Positions 6,010 through 11,721 of a stretch of 13,504 nucleotides of DNA are shown here, piece after piece (the first letter of the stretch is position 1; the number at the start of each line of letters is the position of its first letter). Under the pieces are notes generated by a model. It searched no databases, was not told where the DNA came from, and saw nothing but the letters and a program-made list of their open reading frames with translations. Origin of the DNA: an uncultured Lachnospiraceae bacterium (GTDB lineage Bacteria; Bacillota; Clostridia; Lachnospirales; Lachnospiraceae); NCBI GenBank assembly GCA_934292725.1, contig CAKQXY010000072.1:1-13504 (forward strand). Reading direction: 5' to 3'. A program made the translations under genes and the position numbers.

Positions 6010-7374
6010 TTGAAAAAAGTCATTACGTATGGTACGTTTGACCTGCTGCATTATGGTCATATAAACCTGCTCAAACGTGCGAAGGCGCTGGGAGACTATT
6101 TAATTGTGGGTGTGACAACAGATAGTTTTGATATCAGCAGAGGAAAACTGAATGTTCAGCAGTCTCTGATGGAGCGTATTCAGGCAGTAAAAGATACAGG
6201 ACTTGCAGATGAGGTTATACCAGAGGAGTACATTGGTCAAAAAATAGATGATATTCGTCGATATCATATTGATGTTTTTGCGATTGGTTCAGATTGGGAA
6301 GGCAAATTTGATTACCTGAAGGAATACTGTGAGGTGGTTTATTTGCCGCGCACAGCCAATATTTCAAGTACAAAGCTTCGTCAGGAAAACAGTGGTATAC
6401 GTCTTGGTATTATTGGATATGAGCCGATGGTTGAGAAATTTATTCAGGAATCCAGGTATGTAGGAAATGTAGAACTGTCGGGGATTTTTCAGCCGCCAAT
6501 ACAGCAAGAACAATTGCCAAATGGTTTGTTATCACATGAAAAAAAGTATGCAGGAAGCCTTACAGTTTATGAAACGCTGCAGGAATTGCTTGATGAGAGT
6601 GATGCAGTCTATGTTGTAACATCGCCGGATAAACGGGCTTGGTACAGCCAAAAGGCATTAGAGCAAAAAAAGCATGTTCTTTGCGAATCACCAGTGGCAC
6701 TAGAAAAAGAGGGTGCACTTTTTCTGACAAGACTTGCAAAAGAAAAAGGCTGTGTTTTCTTAGAAGCTATTAAAACAGCATATTTTATGGCATTTAACCG
6801 TCTTGTTCTTATGGCAAAGAGTGGAGAGGTTGGAAATATCAAGGCAGTTGAAGCAACATGTACACAGATGACACCGCCGCCTGTGGGCTATCAAAAGGGT
6901 GGCTTTGGAAGTATGGCAGTATGGGGACCATTTGGGCTATTGTCGGTATTTTCAATTTTGGGAACAGATTATAAAAAATGTGATATGGTGACGTATCATA
7001 CAAAAACTGATCCAGATCTTTTTTCAAAGATAAGTTTTTTGTACGCGAATGCAGCAGCATCTGTTAAAACAGGAATTGGCGTAAAGTCAGAAGGTGAGCT
7101 TATCATAACAGGAACAAAAGGTTATATTTATGTACCATCACCGTGGTGGAAGACTGATTATTTTGAAGTTCGTTATGAGGACTTTACACAGAACCGACGC
7201 TATTTTTATAAGCTGGATGGAGAAGGACTTCGCTATGAGATAGCTGCTTTTTCGCGTGCTATTCAAAACGGAGTAAATACAGGCTGTATGGATGAGAAAA
7301 TTACGGCATCGATCAGCAGTGTGATGGAACAGTTTTACGATAAAGAATGCCCTAATCATGATTTTATATCATAG
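6010..7374 (+). CDS. TagD-like cytidylyltransferase fused to a Gfo/Idh/MocA-like domain
   Basis: From the TTG start the protein has 454 residues. Residues 1-126 match glycerol-3-phosphate cytidylyltransferase: YGTFDLLHYGH with HxGH at 14-17, GSDWEGKFDYL (93-103) and RTANISSTKLR (114-124, the RTxxISxT motif). This half should join CTP to a phosphorylated small alcohol, giving a CDP-linked product such as CDP-glycerol. Residues 130-454 follow the Gfo/Idh/MocA fold (IRLGIIGY, HVLCESP, a long C-terminal beta region with GELIITGTKG). However, the Rossmann GxGxxG/A reads GYEPMV, the EKP motif reads ESP (226-228), and the usual GxLxDxGxH segment reads GLLSVFSI (309-316). NAD(P) binding and redox catalysis are thus uncertain. 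The gene is co-transcribed with the upstream aminotransferase. The activated substrate is unknown; glycerol 3-phosphate or an amino analogue are candidates. Confidence 0.88.
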   Translation: MKKVITYGTFDLLHYGHINLLKRAKALGDYLIVGVTTDSFDISRGKLNVQQSLMERIQAVKDTGLADEVIPEEYIGQKIDDIRRYHIDVFAIGSDWEGKFDYLKEYCEVVYLPRTANISSTKLRQENSGIRLGIIGYEPMVEKFIQESRYVGNVELSGIFQPPIQQEQLPNGLLSHEKKYAGSLTVYETLQELLDESDAVYVVTSPDKRAWYSQKALEQKKHVLCESPVALEKEGALFLTRLAKEKGCVFLEAIKTAYFMAFNRLVLMAKSGEVGNIKAVEATCTQMTPPPVGYQKGGFGSMAVWGPFGLLSVFSILGTDYKKCDMVTYHTKTDPDLFSKISFLYANAAASVKTGIGVKSEGELIITGTKGYIYVPSPWWKTDYFEVRYEDFTQNRRYFYKLDGEGLRYEIAAFSRAIQNGVNTGCMDEKITASISSVMEQFYDKECPNHDFIS

Positions 7375-7378
7375 AGTG

Positions 7379-7438
7379 AATTACCAGCAAAAAAAGGTCA
7401 GTTCAGGCAAAGATTTTGTAAAAAAAAGTCTGGTAATT
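7379..7438. repeat. Spaced inverted repeat before the LCP promoter
   Basis: AATTACCAG (7379-7387) and CTGGTAATT (7430-7438) are perfect 9-base complements separated by 42 A-rich bases. The loop is too long and there is no U-run, so it is a poor intrinsic terminator. The right arm lies where the -35 box of the LCP gene promoter would be, which makes an operator possible. Confidence 0.4.
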
Positions 7439-7449
7439 TGTCTGAAATA

Positions 7450-7458
7450 TGCTATACT
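7450..7458 (+). promoter_or_regulatory. Extended -10 promoter for the LCP gene
   Basis: TGCTATACT (7450-7458) is an extended -10 (TGn plus TATACT). The best -35 is weak (TGGTAA at 7431-7436, 16-base spacing). Transcription would start near 7465, leaving a leader of about 100 bases before the ATG at 7565. The leader contains a small hairpin, GACAA-gagt-TTGTC (7502-7515). Confidence 0.6.
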
Positions 7459-7564
7459 ATTAAAGATTGTGTGGTTAAACAATAGCCATAAATCAAATTA
7501 GGACAAGAGTTTGTCTGTAACAGGATGGGCTTTAGAGTCTGGAAGACAGAGAGGAGAACCCGGT

Positions 7565-8638
7565 ATGGCCAAGGGAAAGAAGAAGTCGGCCAAGACACCG
7601 CTTTTAATTGTGGTGCTTGTATTGTTGCTTATTGTTTTTGCGGGACTTTGTGTATTTTATTTTGGATTAAAGCATTATCTCGGAAAAACGAATTATGTAG
7701 ATGATAGTGAAGTTACCATTAATTATGGTTTGTTAACAGCAGATGAAGATGATGTGGAAGGCTTTACTGAGATGGAGACGCTGGATGCAGAGGCAGCTTC
7801 AGTTTTTGCTAAAGAAGTAAATGTAGGTCAAAATATTGATGTTGCTTCTGATGGCAATGTTTATAATATCCTGCTGATTGGTTCTGATACTAGAGATGGA
7901 TGGTATGGAAATTCCGATTCCATGATCTTAGCTTCCATCAATTCGCAGACAAAGACGATTTATATGACAAGCTTTATGCGAGATTTGTATGCTAATATTC
8001 CAAATGTTGGTATAAGAAAGCTAAATAGTGCCTACGCAATTGGCGGCGGTCCGCTTCTTGTTTCTACAATTGAAAGTAATTATCGTATTGATATTGATAA
8101 TTATGCTTCAGTTGATTTTAGTTCGATGGCTAATATCATAGATCTTGTAGGTGGTGTTGATCTGGAAGTTTCAACACAGGAGGCAGGCTATATCAATATG
8201 TATCTGGACGAGCAGTGCAGACTACAGGGATTGAATGCTTCTGACTATTATGTTACAGGTGGCGGAATTACACATCTGAATGGAAATCAGGCAGTTGGAT
8301 TTGCAAGAATCCGTTATACAAGCCGTGGAAGCGAGCATTCCGATTATGGCCGTACTTCAAGACAGAGAGAGATTCTTGTACAGTTGATGCAAAAAGCAAG
8401 ATCTCTGGATGCAACAACCTTGCTTGCTGTTGTAAATAATATGCTTCCGCTTATTACTCACAACATTGATGCGGCAACATTGACAACCTTGATTGCTAAT
8501 GCACCTTCCTATATCAATTATGATATTCAGACGGATCGTATCCCGTATGATAACATGTACACAAACTTAGGCGAGGAGCTTGTTCCAGATTTTGAGGCAA
8601 CAATTAATCGTCTGCATCAGACTATTTATGGAAATTAA
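7565..8638 (+). CDS. LytR-CpsA-Psr (LCP) family wall-polymer ligase
   Basis: The protein has 357 residues from the ATG at 7565, chosen because GAGGAG lies eight bases upstream and the protein then begins MAKGKKKSAK followed by one membrane segment (12-34). The in-frame TTG at 7511 lacks a site. The LCP domain shows NILLIGSDTR (101-110, D108/R110), NSDSMILASI (116-125, D118), FMRDL (137-141), RKLNSAYAIGG (151-161), GGVDLEV (196-202), HLNGNQAVGFARIRYT (237-252) and DYGRTSRQREIL (260-271). LCP enzymes sit outside the membrane and transfer polyprenyl-phosphate-linked polymers such as teichoic acids or capsule onto peptidoglycan. The gene has its own promoter and terminator. Its place next to a TagD-like enzyme fits attachment of a CDP-derived polymer, though that link is inference. 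Confidence 0.92.
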   Translation: MAKGKKKSAKTPLLIVVLVLLLIVFAGLCVFYFGLKHYLGKTNYVDDSEVTINYGLLTADEDDVEGFTEMETLDAEAASVFAKEVNVGQNIDVASDGNVYNILLIGSDTRDGWYGNSDSMILASINSQTKTIYMTSFMRDLYANIPNVGIRKLNSAYAIGGGPLLVSTIESNYRIDIDNYASVDFSSMANIIDLVGGVDLEVSTQEAGYINMYLDEQCRLQGLNASDYYVTGGGITHLNGNQAVGFARIRYTSRGSEHSDYGRTSRQREILVQLMQKARSLDATTLLAVVNNMLPLITHNIDAATLTTLIANAPSYINYDIQTDRIPYDNMYTNLGEELVPDFEATINRLHQTIYGN

Positions 8639-8646
8639 ATAAAAGT

Positions 8647-8684
8647 AAAATTCGTCTTATCTTTTTGATAGGGCGAATTTTTTT
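8647..8684 (+). terminator. Rho-independent terminator after the LCP gene
   Basis: The stem has 15 pairs, 8647-8661 against 8667-8681, with two G-U pairs and a five-T loop. The right arm runs into seven T (8678-8684). It begins nine bases after the LCP stop codon. Confidence 0.85.
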
Positions 8685-8705
8685 GCAAAAAAATAAAAAA
8701 AGTGC

Positions 8706-8733
8706 TTGACAGATTTTGAAATTATGTTATACT
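8706..8733 (+). promoter_or_regulatory. Strong sigma-A promoter for clpB
   Basis: A perfect -35 TTGACA (8706-8711), a 16-base spacer and TATACT (8728-8733) preceded by TGT give both a consensus -35 and an extended -10. The start is predicted near 8740, leaving a leader of about 107 bases. No CIRCE (HrcA) inverted repeat and no CtsR heptamer tandem was seen around it. Confidence 0.85.
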
Positions 8734-8767
8734 CTTTATAGAACAAATGAAACATACATAACTCGCA

Positions 8768-8831
8768 GCCACTAAGCGATTGTTCTCAAGACATCATAGA
8801 TAAAATATACCAAATGATGTCGTGCAGTGGC
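8768..8831 (+). promoter_or_regulatory. Structured clpB leader (nested inverted repeats)
   Basis: An inner pair GACATCAT (8790-8797) / ATGATGTC (8814-8821) with a 16-base AT-rich loop is nested inside an outer pair GCCACT (8768-8773) / AGTGGC (8826-8831). The structure ends just before the AAGGAGG Shine-Dalgarno (8836-8842), which lies only four bases from the ATG. It could be an RNA element acting on translation or a DNA operator. No known family is recognised. Confidence 0.45.
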
Positions 8832-8846
8832 AGATAAGGAGGGGCT

Positions 8847-11453
8847 ATGAATATTAATAAATTTACACAGAAATCAATGCAGGCAGTTCAGGATTGTGAA
8901 AAGCTTGCGTATCAATATGGAAATCAGGAAATTGATCAGGAGCATCTGATCGTTGCGCTGTTACATCAGGAAGACAGTTTGTTTGCAAAACTGATCACCA
9001 AGATGGATATTCAGCTTGAATATTTTGAAAACAGAGCAGTTCAGACACTTGAGAAAAAAGTGAAGGTGTCTGGTGGAAACGGACAGCTTTATGTCAGCAA
9101 TGCACTGAATAAGGTACTTGTAAGCGCAGAGGATGAAGCAAAGGCAATGGGAGACGAATATGTTTCCGTTGAGCATCTTGTCCTGTCACTTATTCGTTAT
9201 CCAAACAATGATGTAAAGGAACTGTTTCGTGAGTTTGGTATTACCAGAGAACGTTTTCTTCAGGTATTATCTACGATTAGAGGAAATCAGAGAGTGACAT
9301 CTGATAATCCAGAAGCCACTTACGATACATTAAACAAGTATGGCAGTGATCTTGTTGATAAGGCAAGAGATCATAAGCTTGATCCAGTAATCGGACGAGA
9401 CAGCGAGATTAGAAATGTTGTACGTATTCTTTCACGTAAAACAAAGAATAACCCTGTTTTAATCGGTGAGCCTGGTGTTGGTAAGACTGCAGTCGTAGAG
9501 GGTCTTGCACAGCGTATTGTCCGCGGTGATGTTCCAGAAGGTTTGAAGGACAAGAAGATCTTTTCACTTGATATGGGTGCACTTGTAGCTGGTGCAAAGT
9601 ATCGTGGTGAATTTGAGGAGCGTCTGAAAGCCGTTCTTGATGAAGTTAAAAAGAGTGAAGGTAAGATTATTCTGTTCATCGATGAGCTTCATTTGATTGT
9701 TGGTGCAGGCAAAACTGATGGCGCAATGGATGCCGGCAACATGTTAAAGCCGATGCTTGCAAGAGGTGAGCTTCATTGTATTGGTGCGACAACACTTGAT
9801 GAGTATCGCAAATATATTGAAAAGGATCCGGCACTTGAGCGTCGTTTCCAGCCAGTCCTTGTTGATGAGCCAACGGTAGAAGATACCATTTCCATACTGA
9901 GAGGTCTGAAGGATCGTTACGAGGTTTATCATGGTGTAAAGATTACAGATGCTGCGCTTGTAACAGCAGCAACACTCTCTAATCGTTATATCTCAGATCG
10001 TTTCCTTCCAGATAAGGCAATTGATCTTGTCGATGAGGCATGTGCGCTTGTAAAGACGGAGATGGATTCCATGCCGGCTGAAATGGATGAGCTAAGCCGT
10101 AAGATTATGCAGCTTGAAATTGAGGAGGCTGCATTAAAGAAGGAAACTGATCATCTGTCACAGGAGCGTCTTGAGACACTTCAGCAGGAACTTTCAAGTC
10201 TGCGTGAAGAGTTTGCAGGCATGAAGGCACAGTGGGATAATGAGAAAAAGTCAGTAGATCACTTAAGCAAGCTGCGTGAGGAAATAGAGCAGGTTCATCA
10301 GCAGATTGCTCAGGCACAGCAACAGTATGATCTGAACAAGGCAGCTGAGTTACAGTATGGCAAGCTGCCACAGCTTGAAAAACAGCTGGCAGCAGAAGAG
10401 GAATCTGTAAAGTCAAAGGATCTTTCTCTTGTTCATGAGGCTGTTACAGATGATGAAATTTGTAAAATTATTTCAAAATGGACAGGTATTCCTGTTGCCA
10501 GACTTACAGAGGGCGAGCGCGAGAAGACACTTCATCTGGCTGATGAGCTTCATAAGAGAGTCGTTGGTCAGGATGAGGCTGTTGAAAAGGTAACAGAGGC
10601 AATTCTTCGTTCTAAGGCAGGAATCAAGGATCCTTCAAAGCCGATTGGTTCGTTCCTTTTCCTTGGACCAACTGGTGTTGGTAAGACAGAGCTTGCAAAG
10701 GCGCTTGCTCAGAATCTGTTCGATGATGAAAACAACATGGTTCGTATTGATATGTCGGAGTACATGGAGAAGCATTCTGTATCTCGTTTGATCGGAGCGC
10801 CTCCGGGATATGTTGGATACGATGAAGGTGGTCAGCTGACAGAGGCAGTACGTCGTAAACCATACAGTGTTGTTTTGTTTGATGAGGTAGAAAAGGCTCA
10901 TCCTGATGTATTTAACATCTTACTTCAGGTACTTGATGATGGTCGAATTACTGATTCTCAGGGTCGTACCGTAGACTTTAAGAATACGATTTTGATCATG
11001 ACATCTAATATTGGATCCTCATATTTGCTTGATGGCATTGATGAGCAAGGCAATATCAGATCCGAGGCAGAGTCAGCTGTTATGAATGATCTTCGCGGTC
11101 ATTTCCGTCCAGAGTTTTTGAATCGTCTTGATGAGATAATCCTCTTTAAGCCATTAACAAAGGACAATATTGGCAATATCATTCATCTAATGGTAGCAGA
11201 TGTCAATAATCGTCTTGAAGATCGTGAGCTGTCGATTTCTCTGACAAAAGATGCAGAGCAGTATATTGTTGAGCATGGCTATGATCCAGTATATGGTGCA
11301 AGACCACTGAAGCGTTATCTGCAGAAGAATGTTGAGACACTTGCAGCAAGAATCATTCTTTCTGGAGAAGTTCACGCACAGGATGTTATTGAAATTGATG
11401 TCGGTGATGGTGGCTTAAAGGCAGAAGTTGTTCATACACCTAAGAAGGCATAA
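8847..11453 (+). CDS. clpB: ATP-dependent disaggregase ClpB
   Basis: The protein has 868 residues, normal for ClpB. The double-Clp N domain covers 1-145. NBD1 has Walker A GEPGVGKT (207-214), pore loop KYRG (Y252), Walker B ILFIDE (275-280) and arginine fingers ERRF (331-334). The coiled-coil M domain, rich in Glu, Gln and Lys, covers about 405-525 and is what separates ClpB from ClpA/ClpX. NBD2 has Walker A GPTGVGKT (607-614), pore loop GYVG (654-657), Walker B VVLFDE (675-680) and sensor-2 GAR (817-819). No ClpP-docking IGF/L loop was noticed. The cytoplasmic hexamer threads aggregated proteins with DnaK help. It is a single-gene unit between its own promoter and terminator, with an unusual leader. 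All catalytic residues are present. Confidence 0.97.
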   Translation: MNINKFTQKSMQAVQDCEKLAYQYGNQEIDQEHLIVALLHQEDSLFAKLITKMDIQLEYFENRAVQTLEKKVKVSGGNGQLYVSNALNKVLVSAEDEAKAMGDEYVSVEHLVLSLIRYPNNDVKELFREFGITRERFLQVLSTIRGNQRVTSDNPEATYDTLNKYGSDLVDKARDHKLDPVIGRDSEIRNVVRILSRKTKNNPVLIGEPGVGKTAVVEGLAQRIVRGDVPEGLKDKKIFSLDMGALVAGAKYRGEFEERLKAVLDEVKKSEGKIILFIDELHLIVGAGKTDGAMDAGNMLKPMLARGELHCIGATTLDEYRKYIEKDPALERRFQPVLVDEPTVEDTISILRGLKDRYEVYHGVKITDAALVTAATLSNRYISDRFLPDKAIDLVDEACALVKTEMDSMPAEMDELSRKIMQLEIEEAALKKETDHLSQERLETLQQELSSLREEFAGMKAQWDNEKKSVDHLSKLREEIEQVHQQIAQAQQQYDLNKAAELQYGKLPQLEKQLAAEEESVKSKDLSLVHEAVTDDEICKIISKWTGIPVARLTEGEREKTLHLADELHKRVVGQDEAVEKVTEAILRSKAGIKDPSKPIGSFLFLGPTGVGKTELAKALAQNLFDDENNMVRIDMSEYMEKHSVSRLIGAPPGYVGYDEGGQLTEAVRRKPYSVVLFDEVEKAHPDVFNILLQVLDDGRITDSQGRTVDFKNTILIMTSNIGSSYLLDGIDEQGNIRSEAESAVMNDLRGHFRPEFLNRLDEIILFKPLTKDNIGNIIHLMVADVNNRLEDRELSISLTKDAEQYIVEHGYDPVYGARPLKRYLQKNVETLAARIILSGEVHAQDVIEIDVGDGGLKAEVVHTPKKA

Positions 11454-11484
11454 AAGGGGCTTTGTTACAGTTCACGAATATTGC

Positions 11485-11513
11485 TTGCAATTTTTATTGA
11501 TTGATAGTATAGT
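11485..11513 (+). promoter_or_regulatory. Candidate promoter abutting the clpB terminator
   Basis: TTGCAA (11485-11490), a 17-base spacer and TATAGT (11508-11513) resemble a sigma-A promoter. The predicted start (about 11520) falls inside the left arm of the clpB terminator, so such transcripts would lack part of the hairpin and could run on into the Mur ligase gene. Confidence 0.35.
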
Positions 11514-11515
11514 TT

Positions 11516-11548
11516 AAGAGGTATCTTCTGTGAGAGGATACCTCTTTT
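11516..11548 (+). terminator. Rho-independent terminator after clpB
   Basis: The stem has 14 pairs (one G-U), 11516-11529 against 11533-11546, with a 3-base GTG loop and a short T-run (11545-11548). It lies 62 bases after the clpB stop codon. Confidence 0.8.
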
Positions 11549-11552
11549 CTGA

Positions 11553-11574
11553 TATCAGTTTTGTATCAGTTTTG
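11553..11574 (+). repeat. Tandem 11-bp repeat TATCAGTTTTG x2
   Basis: Two exact copies of TATCAGTTTTG stand end to end directly after the clpB terminator, upstream of the Mur ligase gene. One helical turn of spacing would suit a tandem DNA-binding site, but nothing else supports a function. Confidence 0.6.
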
Positions 11575-11602
11575 CAAATGGAGTTTTAAATTATTGTGTT
11601 TT

Positions 11603-11631
11603 TTGAAAAAACGCATTTAGAAACATACAAA
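11603..11631 (+). promoter_or_regulatory. Candidate promoter for the Mur ligase gene
   Basis: TTGAAA (11603-11608), a 17-base spacer and TACAAA (11626-11631) give 5/6 and 4/6 matches, with a predicted start near 11638 and a leader of about 84 bases. The surrounding DNA is AT-rich, so chance matches are common. Confidence 0.35.
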
Positions 11632-11721
11632 TGAAAGTTTGGGAAAATTTGGATAATGAGAAAACTGGTAGGAAGAAAAGTGCGGATAAAATAGACGAGA
11701 TGAGAGGCTTGGAATAAAACT

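Noticed and set aside
7511..7564. Upstream TTG start for the LCP protein
   Set aside because: No ribosome binding site precedes it, and the extra 18 residues would place polar sequence before a typical MAKGKKK plus membrane-segment start that has GAGGAG eight bases upstream.
8740..8846. CIRCE or CtsR operator near clpB
   Set aside because: Neither the TTAGCACTC-N9-GAGTGCTAA pair nor GGTCAAA tandem heptamers is present.
10105..10416. Antisense open frame within clpB (103 residues)
   Set aside because: It lies opposite the coiled-coil M domain with its biased codons; no ribosome binding site or recognisable motif, while clpB is intact on the other strand.
11598..11612. Short palindrome GTTTTTTGAAAAAAC as a terminator
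   Set aside because: The loop would be one base and the arms are pure A/T; it is more likely simple AT-rich DNA, and overlaps a candidate -35.
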